Part shown: piece by piece, positions 1 to 10,884 of the stretch
Layout of the letters: every line of letters starts with the position of its first letter
How positions within the stretch are numbered: the stretch's first letter is position 1
Assembly: GCA_947095585.1 (NCBI GenBank)
Contig: OX352763.1
Span: forward strand, 13,937,462-14,001,461
Length of the DNA stretch: 64,000 nt
Direction of reading: 5' to 3'
Source of the DNA: Nephrocerus scutellatus
Taxonomy: Eukaryota; Arthropoda; Insecta; Diptera; Pipunculidae
Position numbers and translations under genes: made by a program
The notes under the pieces: generated by a model
Database searches by the model: none
What the model was told of the DNA's origin: nothing
What the model saw: only the letters and a program-made list of their open reading frames with translations

Positions 1-500
1 TTAACAAAATTGTTCCCTCTTCAACGAACAGGAAAGAATTTGATTCTGTTAAAATGCCATTTGACAAGGCTTTTGGCCAGTTGAGCAGTAGTGACAATAA
101 TCGTGCATATTTTGCCACGAGTGTTTCTGTCATTAATTACAACTCTAAACTGACGGATATAAGTCGACGCATTAAAATACTTCCGGAAAAAATATTTACC
201 GCCCCCATTTCAATATACCTTCGCAAGCACTCATACTTAAAAATTCCGATAGATGAACAATTGCAAAATATAATCTCCGCTGGACTGGTGCGTGCTTGGG
301 AGTCGTTATATTTACGGCCTGAACGCAGCCTATACTATAAACCATCCAAGGAGCCTGCAGTGTTATCTTTGTGGTTATTAAGGGGAATTTTTACTGTCTA
401 CCTGGTGCTATTGCTATTTTGCTTGTTGGTATTTTTGCTGGAGCTATGGTCGCCGAAATCAAGGATCGTTCGAGCTGTTTTAGATTTTTGCAATATTTAA
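1..500 (+). CDS. Ionotropic receptor A, 3' part of last exon (5' end outside window)
   Basis: This is the C-terminal part of a divergent ionotropic receptor, a subunit of a chemosensory cation channel of the glutamate-receptor superfamily. The frame is open from base 3 to a TAA at 498-500. The first ATG at 54 is not the real start, because the upstream codons align with the middle of exon 3 of gene B. Visible parts are the end of the S2 ligand-binding half (RIKILPEKIFTAPISIYLRK region), a segment before the last helix containing RAWES, and the M4 helix (about residues 120-145 of the visible part: LLRGIFTVYLVLLLF), then a short tail ELWSPKSRIVR shared with B. A and B are clearly the closest pair in the window. 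Nothing suggests the visible part is broken. The family call is firm; the subfamily is not assigned. Confidence 0.82.
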   Translation, partial: NKIVPSSTNRKEFDSVKMPFDKAFGQLSSSDNNRAYFATSVSVINYNSKLTDISRRIKILPEKIFTAPISIYLRKHSYLKIPIDEQLQNIISAGLVRAWESLYLRPERSLYYKPSKEPAVLSLWLLRGIFTVYLVLLLFCLLVFLLELWSPKSRIVRAVLDFCNI

Positions 501-689
501 AAGCTTTGGCATATATATATATATACATGTAATTGAGTGTTGTTTGTTATTTTGTCTTTTGCTTATTGTAAATTACAAAAGTTTCTTATAAATCTTAGTA
601 ATTTTAACTTTATTTGTGTGAAAATGTCTTTATTTGAAATAAATTTCCTCGGAGCTCCTACCTATTTTTAAATTTTCTATATTAACTTC
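501..689. other. AT-rich 3' flank of gene A
   Basis: Short AT-rich spacer with a TA microsatellite near 511-524. At about 649-690 it carries a diverged copy of the left end (CTATATTAACTTCG) of a repeat family seen whole at 52259-53030. No gene seen. Confidence 0.4.
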
Positions 690-2990
690 GTGTCGGTAGC
701 TGTGTTCCAAAAACCAGTCTAAGCAAACGTTAGATTCCCTGGTGGAATGACCGGCTTGCCAAACTACAAGAAGAAACTTAGAAAGCTCCTTGACGCTCCT
801 AAACGGACGAAGAGCTGGGACGAATATAAATTCGCCCTTACGCCCTCAGAATTAAGACGATTCAAACGACAACCTACAATGCTGCGATAACATTGCTGAC
901 GTTACTTTATGTTCTGGTTCGCCTACTAATAGATCACACAGGTATCCAAATGCGTCTGGCCATAGGGTATACATTGCTAGCAGGGTAAATGGTTTATCCT
1001 GAAAAATCTTCAGTCCGGATAAGGTTAAATGTGCTCCTTCAATCCATGCAAACCCCCCGGCGGTGATGACATTTTCCAGCGCTCTTACAGAGAGCAATCG
1101 ATCTGTCGGGTATGATTGATTTATTTAGTGCCAGCTACAACTGGAATTACATTCTGAATACCTGGAGAAAGGTAAACGTAACTTAATCTTTATCCCTAAG
1201 CCAGGCAATAGGACTAGTAAGCGGCCCAAATCATACACACCTATAACCTTACATAGTTCTTTCTAAAAATTATGGAGAGACATATTGAAGTTCATATCAG
1301 AAGCTGGCTAGATACGTCTAATCCTCTATACTCAAGTCAGTTTGCATACAGAATCGGTAAAAGCACAGAGGGTGCCCTTCACTTTCTAGTTAAAAAGATA
1401 GAAGGAACTTTTTGTTCCAAAGCTCTGTGTGCTCTCCTTGACATTGAGGGTGCTTTCGATAACACTGGTTACGACTCAATAGCAAGAGCAATCAATAGCA
1501 GAAGTATTGAGGAGGACCAACCCATGGATAAGGGCCATGCTGGAAAGTCGAGCTATCACTTCCTCCCCAGGAGGAGTGTCTGTGTCGGCGATCGCAGTTA
1601 AGGGTCTCCCGCAAGGTTTCCCCTTTTGTGGTCACTAGTCATCGACAATCTTCTAGCCGATCTACAAAGAACTGATGACTGATGCTGATGCCTTGGCGAT
1701 TTTAATTAGTGGTAAGCACGGCACGACCATTTCAAATGTCATGCAAGGTGCTTTACGTCACATTTTTGAGAAGATATTTCCACAGAAGGGTTTTACATCA
1801 ATCGTTGCCTTTCACAAAAATAAGACCGGTCAATCAGGGACCTATCAATATCAAAGGCATTACTTTAAACTATTCCATTGAAGTCAAATATCTCGGTGCC
1901 ATCCTTGATAAACAACTACACTGGAACTATAGTATCAAGACCGCTATTAAACGCGCCACTAGAGCCAAGTGGGCCAGTAGACGCCTTTGGGGCAGAACTT
2001 GGGTTCTTAAGATAAATGGTGAGACCCATTATCACGTACGCAGCAATCGATGGGTGGCCAAAAGTACTTGAGGGAACAACGGCAACTAAGCTCCAGAAAC
2101 TCCAAAGTATTGTCTGTCTCGGTGCCTGTTACGATTGCCACGCGTACCTGCCCAATCGCAGCACTAAAAGCTGTCGTTGTACTTTCTTCCTTGCAAATCT
2201 CCATAAAAAAAAGTCCGCTTGATGCACTATTAGGCTGTTTTTTGTTGTTTTTTTACCCAACACCAAAGTCTGTCCAGGTTTGCCTGGCGGAACATCATTC
2301 CTTTGAGGTGTGCGCTAGGATTAACCTTAGTTAAGGTATTATCGGCGCTAAGACTTGTATCTTTTTAGATAGTCAGTTAGCACATAAAGCGTTATGGTCC
2401 TACAATATGGAGCTAAATCCATTAAATGCGGCTACGATGTACTACAATCACTAGCAAGACAAAACAAGGTGAAGGTCGGATGGGTCCATGGTCACCAAGG
2501 AATTGCAGGCAACAACTATGCAGATGAACTAGCTAAGGCTAGATCAGAATCTGCGTTATTAGGCCAGAGCCCTACTGTGTTGTCAACTGGGCTGCGATTA
2601 TAAGTAAGTTTAGCCCATTGGGACAATATTCCAGAGCTGAGACAATCCAAACAATTAATCAGTCCCTTTTCCTACAAGAATATCCTTGATCTAGACAAGG
2701 ATAGCAGGAGGAAGCTGGTAAGCTTTCTCACAGGTCACTTGCGATATCACCTAAATAAAGTTGATCTAGGCTCAGACACGGAATTTTAGTCCTGCTCGGA
2801 AGATGGTGAATCATCCAAGCACATTCTCTTCGAATGCCAAGCATTCTCCATAAGGCACTCAGAAGTTCTGAAAATTTCGCCACTAAGAACAATACTATCC
2901 TTCATTAGGCAGGTGGTAAGTCTCTTAGATTAGCTACACCCTATGATACAATAGATCTTTTTAGGTCGAAGTGTCAGCCACATGGGCTAG
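690..2990 (+). mobile_element. Decayed LINE with RNase H domain (I/LOA/R1-like group)
   Basis: Remnant of a non-LTR retrotransposon ORF2, broken by many stops and frameshifts. In order on the + strand: a linker-type motif PWWNDRLAKLQ near 735-780; reverse transcriptase pieces at 1272-1601 (DIEGAFDN, the A-motif region); a thumb-like piece around 1780-2030 (YLGAILDKQLHW, then AIKRATRAKWASRRLWGRTW); and an RNase H piece at 2394-2603 with the typical WVHGHQGIAGNNYADELAK stretch. A further C-terminal region runs to about 2990. The catalytic YxDD box is not recognisable, so the copy is dead. A C-terminal RNase H points to the I, LOA or R1 side of LINEs; the exact clade is not settled. Confidence 0.72.
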
Positions 2991-3109
2991 GATTGTTTAA
3001 AAAAAGCATGGTTCTGTCGTTCGTGCTGTCGTTCTGTCATTCAGTGGTGGAATCTTGTGATAAATTTTCAACCCACTTCCCAAACCCCACAAACCTGCAT
3101 GAGAATTGC

Positions 3110-4340
3110 TCACATTCCATAGCTTGAAGTGTCAGCGGCAACATTCAACTTCTTAGTTGGTCGTAGCGAATTTTCTTGAGCTCGTCGAAAGACTCCTGGT
3201 ATTTTGCTTCCAATGCAAACGTGGCATCGTCTTAAAGAAGCTCGTCTAACGTGCCGCGATGTTTCTTGATACCAGGAATGAATTTTCCATACCAGGTGAC
3301 TGCCCCCATAAATACCTGAAGCTGCTTGACGTCTGTCGGAGGCGGATTGTTCTGGTCTTATCTGGGCTCGGTTTAATGCCGTTAGCGTCGATTCTGTGAC
3401 CAAGAAATTTGAGTTCCTTTCGACGTAAGCCACAAACAGTCAATCTTGTGGTGAAACCGTAAATGCGACCCTAAACTTCGCACAGGTTCTTGTCGTAGTT
3501 GTTTTAATCGGTTCCTCCCACGATGAAGTCATCGATGATCGGAAAAGCGCCTCTTGCTCCGCTCATCATGCTGCTCATATGTCTTTGGAAGATTCCGGTT
3601 TGAGCGAATCATTTAAGCCAGTTGGGTAGTCGGCGCAGATTCTAATGCGTCCATCCTTCTTCTTGACAGCGACGATTAGAGCGGCATATGTTGAATGTCG
3701 AACGGTGCTAATCAAGAGCTGTAACCGTTTTATTTCGTTTTAGTGGCAAACGGAACTAGACGGCTGTTGCGGAAAATTTATTTTGCGCCTGCCTTAAGCA
3801 CCTGGGATACCTTTTGGGTGAAAAGGCCGAGCGAATCGCTGTAAAGAGCTGGAAATTCGGTCTTCAACTCACTTGGAAATTGCTGTGAAACGTCGAGTCG
3901 GACGTTGTTGTAGACGATAGGAACGTTGCACAGGTCGAGAGCTTCCATCCAGTCGTTGTCGAGGACGCTCAAGTGAATTTTCCGAGCATCGACTGAAGCG
4001 CTGATTGGTTGCTCTGCCCATGGCGTCAACGGTGGTTCACCGATCTTTTGCCAATATTTCTTGGAGATGATTATCCAGTCGAATTATCAGAATCTAGTTG
4101 TAGGTGAAGTTTGTGATAATCGATGGCGGGTTCAACAAATTTGCGGGTGGAGATCGATGCTGTTGTGACTGCCAGGCTTGGGTGATGTTCTGATCTGCGG
4201 CTGAATCTGCTTGGTCTTGATGGGAATCTGCGCAGGAATTCGTTCGCCGATGTACAATTGCCGGCTTTGTGACCGTTTACCTTGCAAGTTTCGCAAATTC
4301 TTTGTACGGCAATCCTTATTCCAGTGGATTTTGTGAAATT
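3110..4340 (-). mobile_element. Ty3/gypsy-type LTR retrotransposon fragment, degenerate
   Basis: Minus-strand remnant of a gag-pol region. Reading right to left: a zinc-knuckle CX2CX4HX4C (CETCKVNGHKAGNC) near 4262-4305, a segment around 3778-4029 containing LKTEFPALYSDSLGLFTQ, which is typical of the stretch between protease and reverse transcriptase, and RT residues ELKFLGHRIDANGIKPSPDK near 3340-3430, typical of Ty3/gypsy pol. Stops and frameshifts are frequent and no LTRs were recognised. Bases about 3010-3100 are instead a piece of the repeat family seen at 52259-53030 (the AACCCACTTCCC segment). Recorded only as an old broken copy. Confidence 0.65.
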
Positions 4341-5013
4341 GCTCGTAGCGAGCCTACCATTCGATCAGACAAGTGCTTGTGTGTTTCTGCCGCTGCCGGT
4401 TAGTGAACTCCATCCACTGGATTGGCTGGCGTAGGATTTCGCTGACAAACCATTAGTTACATGAGTGCCGCTGTTTGTAGTTGGCTTTCATCAAATGTTT
4501 GATGAATTCTTCAATGATTTTATTTTTTTGGTTTATATTCCCTTGTCAAAACTACATCTTTTACTTGTTCCGAAAGTAAAAGCAAAGTTTATTTTGCTTT
4601 ATACTCGTCGCCACTGTTGTAATCCTCGCGATTCTTGGATAACAAATACACAATATATATATTTATTATTTATTAGTATATATTTAATTCAAATGCAAAA
4701 AGCATGTGTACGTATCGCGGGACATGATTCTACTCATGACATGACCTGCTATATTTATATATGTATATCCATTTACATGACATGCTATGTAACAATCGTA
4801 ATAGATTCAATAAATAATAATGTAAAAAATGTGTTTCTTTTAAAAACTTTTTTGCACACGCAACGCATTAATGCCTTACTGAAATAAAGACAAAGTAACA
4901 CTGCTCTCTACGAGTATATGCTGCCAACATGCAATGAAAAATATTCAAACCGTGGTTAGCTGGCGCCTAAGTTGTACACTGACCCGCCATTATTTTATTT
5001 CTTAAGCGAAAGG
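4341..5013. other. Intergenic, upstream flank of gene B
   Basis: AT-rich spacer. The long + frame at 4465-4887 has no recognisable domain and a composition typical of noncoding AT-rich DNA, including TATA-rich stretches near 4650-4680 and 4750-4770. No convincing TATA box with an initiator is seen close to the start of B. The promoter of B should lie here, but no element shared with the other IR genes was found. Confidence 0.4.
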
Positions 5014-7033
5014 ATGGCTGTCGCATACATTTCCAGCAGTCCATCTGCTAATTTGACAGTTGTTCTAGCGAGCGTTTGGGCGATAAACAATTATTTCGCA
5101 GAAAAAACACCATACCTGTCTCTGGCACAATACTCAAATTCTTCTGTTGGTGCCCGTCATAATTGCGACTTAATTCAAGAAGTTCTAATACGGACAACGC
5201 GATTTAGAGTGGATCATAAAATAAAATTCACAATTGAAAATATTGGTGTCAATGAATTGAATGAGGAGTCAAGTACCAAAGTCTCTACATACAATGCTAT
5301 AATATTTCTTGATGGTTTGGCAGCGTTCAGGTAAATAATATTTAAAGTTTTAAAAGTACAGTGCAGTGGTCAGTTAATGTTCATCTTCAACGCAGTCAAC
5401 TCAAAAAGGACTTGCTTAATTCAAGACGATCGTATCAACGCAATGGCTTCTACTGCATAATTTACACGTGCGTCGAGCACATGCTCATCAAAACACTTGA
5501 GATTATTTTTCAGGAACTTTTCGCAATTTATGTGACAAACATAAATGTCCTAGTGATGGTGGATCAAGAAGTCCTGCACTACACCTATTTTCCATTCGGT
5601 CCATATAACTGTCATTCTTTTAAACCCGTACTGTACAATCGCTTTCGGATTAGCAATGGATATACCGAAAGTGGAGATTTTGTTTCACATAAGCCTTTTT
5701 TTCCACTGAAGTTGGGCAATATGTACGGTTGCCAATTGTCTGTGGCTACTTGGGAAAATAAACCCTTTATTCAAATTGTCAGAAATTCGTCTGGTGATGC
5801 GATACAACTGAAGGGCATAGAAGGCCAGATTTTGTCCTTGATTGCAATGAAAATGAACTTTACTTTACGTATTATAGTTCCACCAGTACATCCTCGCGGA
5901 ATAGTTTACAAAAACCGGACAGCAACTGGTACATTCAAAATGGTAAGTTTATATGCAATTGATTATTTTGGAAATCTACAACGAAATATAATAATTTCAT
6001 TTAGGTAATTGACGGCGACGTTAATATGACGATGAACACATTTATTTATAAACAAATCCGCAGAGAGGTTATGCTTCCGTCGAAACCATACTCGGCCATA
6101 CAAATTGTGCTGGCTATTCCAAAAGGTCAACCATTGTCACCGCTCTCCAGGCTAACACTACCTTTCACATATATCGTCTGGTTATTGTTTAGTTCAAGTT
6201 TCGCCTTTGCGATTCTCACGATTTTTTGTGTAAAATTCCTTTGCAGTCGACCCGTCAAAGAATTCGTCTTTGGACTCTTTAACAACTATCCATTGACTAG
6301 TCTATGCAATACTCTCCTCGGTGGCTCTGTCTGTGGACAGATGCCAACCAGAAATTTTTCCCGATTCATACTCACCGTATGGCTTTTTTACACCTTTGTT
6401 TTGCGTTCTGCTTACACTGGAAAGCTTTATAATCTCTTGCAAGACTCTAAAGGTTACACGCCCCTAAATACATTCAAAGATCTAGTAGACAACAATTTTA
6501 CCTTCTACGCTTCTGCAGGCCTTATGCCAATTCTTAGCACAATTATCCCTCCTTCGGCCAATAGAAAGGTGCGGGACTATTTAAAATTGCCAAGAGATGT
6601 GGGTTTTGCTCAACTGAGTAGCATTAATACTAAAAACGCATATTTTGCTGAAGCTTTTCTGGTAATTAATTACAACTCTAAATTAACTGACATTAGACGA
6701 CGAGTGAATATACTTCCGCAAAAACTAGTAACCATTCCCTTAACAATCTACTTTCGCAAGTACTCATACTTGAAAACACCGGTAGATGAACATATGCAGA
6801 ATATAATCTCAACTGGGCTTTTTCGTGCTTGGGAGTCGTACTATATACCACCTGAACGCAATCTATACCATAAACCTTCCAAGGAGCCTGCAGTGTTATC
6901 ATTGTGGTTGTTGCTGGGAATTTTTGCCGTATACCTAGTGCTCTTGCTATTTAGCTTGATGGTATTTTTGTTAGAGCTGTGGTCGCCAAGATCACGGATC
7001 GTTCGGGCTGTTTTAGATTTGTGCAATATCTAA
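5014..7033 (+). CDS. Divergent ionotropic receptor B, three exons
   Basis: Predicted exons are 5014-5330, 5396-5942 and 6005-7033, giving 630 aa. Introns are only 65 and 62 bp. The first donor splits an AG/G codon (phase 2); the second intron is phase 0 after ATG. These phases match every other IR gene here. The start at 5014 gives a hydrophobic N-terminus (about residues 12-28) that can act as a signal peptide. Exon 2 carries the S1 half with the paired cysteines (PYNCHSF and YGCQLSVATW). Exon 3 carries M1 (TYIVWLLFSSSFAFAILTIF), a pore stretch LLGGSVCGQMPTRNF, M3 with RSAYTGKLYNLL in place of the iGluR SYTANLAAF, an S2 half and M4 before ELWSPRSR. It should sit in sensory neuron membranes as a ligand-binding or tuning subunit; the ligand is unknown. 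Nearest relative is gene A. Confidence 0.87.
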
Positions 7034-8554
7034 AAAAAACGCCGCTTTACTAGCTGCGTTTTCTACAACGACAATATATTTTCTTTGATTTTTTAATATA
7101 TATAATCGAAAATTGAAATTTGAGGAATAGGTCTCGCAGGCATTTTTTTGAAAATATGCGTTACGGAGTTAGTTCTACAAATTAGCGTTTTGAAACATTT
7201 AATGAAACTTTCCAACAAAAATGTTTTTCATGTTTTTCTCTAATTGTGTGTATATGTGTGCAAAACAATATTGGGTAAATATTGAAAACATTTATATGGG
7301 AGCCCCTGGGTTCGGGGACCGATTACTTCTAAATTTTAGCATAAAGTTTTGTCATCACAGTAACATCAGAGTTGTCAGCAGAGTTACACACGTGTGCCAA
7401 GTTTGAATAAAAAGGCTTCAGGAAGTGGGTTCAAAATTTATCGCAAAATTCAACCAGCCAGCCACCGACAGACAAACGGGCATGCGAAGTTAATATAGAG
7501 AATTCAAAAAATCAAAAAAGCTTTTTGGAGTTTTTTTTTATAATTTATTTCACAAAATATCACTTATAGTGTAAGATATAAATAAGAAGTAGTGGGATAA
7601 TTACTAAGTGAAAATAGAGAGAGAACATATAATATGTATAGAGATAAAAGGAGTAATGTTGAATAAAATAAAATATATATTATAATAAACAATTAGCTAA
7701 AACACCCAGCGTTGCACTGCTAAGCAATGTGTCTTTTTTTGTTATTTTAAAAAAAATAGGAAGCTAGCAATGAGTAAGGGGAGCACTCTTTGTGCTCTAA
7801 ATATATAACAGTGAAAAATTTATCCAAATGAAATTAATTTCTGGGTTAGAACATTGGCTTTAATCAGGTTCAAGTTTATAAGCTACATCATTACGTAAAT
7901 ATAGTGGGCAGTAGTATCAAAAGCGAATCATTTCTATTTTAGGAAATTTTTGAAGAATCGAAAAAGACTTTAAACATTTATTTAATTAATATATTGATCT
8001 GTATAATTGTTTTGGTATAAAGAACGGTTGTTTATTTTACAATTTTAATAAAAACAAATAGAAAACTTTGAAATTTAATGAGAAAAACTCTTTTGTGTTT
8101 TGGATATGATTCCTTTTGAAGCAACTTCCATTGCTAAGCCGATCGGGAAGAGTTTGTGAAAAATTTGTAGCTTTTTCCAATACAGAGCACGGATTTCATA
8201 GATCAGATCTGTAAGCCTTCTTGCTTCACCTTGTACCTTGTACCGAAATTCCTCGCTTTTGTTACCCTTATAATGAACCGCTTCGGCTTGTTGAACACAA
8301 AATGCCAGCTTCCAGTTTTTTTTTTGTAAAACAATGAAGCATGAGTTTCCAATCGTATATTGGACAATCTTTCCTTCATATTAAAACAATAGGGCCATAC
8401 TCCGAATATATTTTTTCATAATCGATGAGTCGATCGAGCAACGCAGCGGGAGCACATTGCAGTATTTTTGTGTTAGAGAGCTCATTAAAACAGCAGATGA
8501 TATCGCATTGCAACCCATCGGCCTTTCTTTTTCAGTCCATAAATAAAAAATATG
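7034..8554. other. Intergenic spacer with repeat fragments
   Basis: No gene. At about 7290-7515 lies a minus-strand piece of the TAAATTCTCTA-ended repeat family (left end seen as GAAGTTAATATAGAGAATTC near 7486). Around 7690-7715 is the reverse complement of a terminus (CTGGGT-TTTTAGCTAA) also seen at 28355-28372 and 11870-11895. The rest is AT-rich and unrecognised. Confidence 0.4.
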
Positions 8555-8586
8555 TTTTCTTTCTTTCTTTCTTTCTTTCTTTCTTT
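8555..8586. repeat. (TTTC)n microsatellite
   Basis: Eight consecutive TTTC units directly before the LINE fragment that starts near 8600. Confidence 0.9.
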
Positions 8587-8599
8587 AAAGAAGATTTTC

Positions 8600-9775
8600 C
8601 TTAGGTATTGTACCATATAAGGCCCCGGGATCTGATGTCATCCCAGCGGAGCTGATTAAAACAGGAGGCACCGCAACACACCAAGCAATTCATGAACTAA
8701 TAGTGCAAGTATCTGAGGAAGAAGCGATGCCAGAAGACTGACAAACAGCCATCCTGTGCCCCATATATAAGAAGGGAGATATAACAAAATGTAGCATTTA
8801 TCGTAGTCTAACGTTGTTGAGTACCGCCTATAAGATTTTCTCCTCTATCCTTCAAGACAGGATAGCCCATACGCTAAAATCATCTTTGGTCCATACCAGT
8901 GTGGCTTCATCTCAGGCAAATCAACAACTGATCAGATTTACACCTTTATGCAGGTAATGGAAAAGTGTCTAGAGTTTCAAAACTCACTACACCATCTTTT
9001 TATGTACTTTAAAGCTGCCTATGATAGCATAGCCAGATTAGAACTTTAAAATGCCATGAGAGAAATGGCCATACCAAATAAACTGACACGTCTATGTAGT
9101 TTGACCATGACCATGACTGTTATAAGCCAAGTAAGAATATCCGGATCACTATCAAGCCCATTCAACATCTATAACGGTCTCCGAAAAGTGGATGGACTGG
9201 CCTGCGTCCTCTTCTACCTGGCGTTGGAGAAAGTGATCCGAGACTCTGACGTACTGGCGAGAGGAACAAGCCTCTATAAGTCCATTCAGATACTGGCTTA
9301 CGCAGACGATTTTGACATCGTTGGTAAAAACCGAAAAGCTGTACAGGAAGCTTTTATACAGATCGAGCAGGCGGCACGAAATCTGGGCCTGCACATAAAT
9401 GAGAGCAAAACAAAGTACATGGTGGCCACGTCTGCGACTAGAAGATCCAACATTGGTCCCGCAATTAAAATAGTGGAGCGCAAATTTGAAGTTTTAGAAT
9501 TTAGCTATCTCGAGTCAACTGTAGCAGCCGATAACAGCATGAAACTAGAAATACGCGCACGGTTGATTAAAGCCAACAAAGCCTACTATAGTCTGTCAAG
9601 ACTCTTCAAATCCAGGAACTTAACTATAACATGCAAGCTGCTGGTGTATAATACAATGGTCTTACCAGTTCTTACATATGGATCCGAGACTTGGGTGCAT
9701 AGCAAAAAGCATTCTGACCTCTTAGCCGCCGCGTTCGAGAAAAAGACCGGTTGTAGAGCCAAATATGATGATGAT
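8600..9775 (+). mobile_element. RTE-like LINE fragment, 5'-truncated and internally deleted
   Basis: Endonuclease-reverse transcriptase type LINE. Conceptual reading from 8610 gives PGSDVIPAELIKTGG, then KKGDITK, both typical RT blocks, but with in-frame stops. From 9056 to about 9690 the frame is open and contains AYADDFDIVGKNRK (catalytic YADD) and the downstream LGLHINESKTKYM, ARLIKANKAYYSLSRLF and LPVLTYGSETWV blocks. Near 9730 the sequence jumps from the ETW region straight to the 3' terminus (GGTTGTAGAGCCAAATATGA), so several hundred bases present in the copy at 58990-62600 are missing. The 3' end is a short ATG-type repeat rather than poly(A), which fits RTE-like elements. Confidence 0.78.
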
Positions 9776-10884
9776 TGTATCAGATTCAAAAAACTTTTTA
9801 CAAATTCCATCTATTCTTTTGAACCCAATCCGTAAAATGTCTTTATTATTTGTTAACAAATACTCCTGTTCTGCTATCGATCCTAGCAAGTATGGTTCTT
9901 TTTGTATGCCCGCCCAAAAAAGCGTTTTATGAATTCACAAGAATAAAATAAAAAACTGAATTCCCGCCCAAAAATATGTCAAAAAATTCATTGGAAATGT
10001 TGCACTTTGATTCAATCAATATTTGTGTAAGAACTTTACTGTAGGAAAAGTTACGATTTGGTTTTGGCTAGTGTAAGTATAGGAAACGTTTTGTTTTGAT
10101 GCAACGATTCACTGGACAAGGTTTAGTTTTGATCCAATCGCTATTTTTATATTGTATATTTGGAAGGGAAGCATTGCGTTTTATTACATTCTCAATACGA
10201 AAAAATGTATAGATTGAGTAATCGAAGAACATGAGATCATTAGGGAAAAATGCCAAAAAATGGAAATGTGTCGGTTTTGATGCTAACACTCATATTCATA
10301 ATACTCAAATTCACTCCTATATATACCCACCAAGTCAACACACTTATTGATTGGCTGGACAAATGTATTTATTTGTTGCAGTGCGCTGCGTTTCTTTGGC
10401 TATTCGAACAATTCATTAGGAAAATTTGTTGGGGTTGATTATTGCGAGGTAGCCCGAGAAAGCAGGTTATACGTTGTCACTGAGTTAAGGGGTTGGCGCA
10501 GCAGCTATAGCTTGTTGTTTTTTTGTATCACCCTGCATTGATGGCCTGTATCTACATCACACCATACATCAAAGAAAAACCCATCACTTATCTCTAATAA
10601 ATGCCTTACCGGTGACATTTACACAGCTACACGGCGTACATATGCAAAGTGTACACATTATTGCTGTGCATTTGTGCAATTAAGGATATAACAAATCCCC
10701 ACATTGTTTGTTAAACGTAATCATGCCGAATCAATTACCAACATTAGCTAAATAAACATGCAATTATTAACACAATGTACGGACAATTTTGTACGGAAAG
10801 TGAAATCTTTTAGCGTTCAGTTTTCACAGTTGCGTTTTTACATTTTGTGACACAGGATTCGGATACGGACACGCTTAGTAAATA
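9776..10884. other. Intergenic, upstream flank of gene C
   Basis: AT-rich spacer with no recognised gene. Short repeated phrases (TTTTGATGC/TCCAATCG around 10095-10145 and 10273-10285) suggest an old degenerate repeat. The promoter of C should be in the last few hundred bases, but no clear TATA box was found. Confidence 0.35.

Noticed and set aside
54..500. Gene A starting at the ATG at 54
   Set aside because: The frame is open to the window edge and upstream codons align with gene B exon 3, so this ATG is internal.
4465..4887. 140-aa + frame upstream of gene B as an additional receptor exon
   Set aside because: No IR motif, very AT-rich composition, and gene B already has a complete three-exon structure without it.
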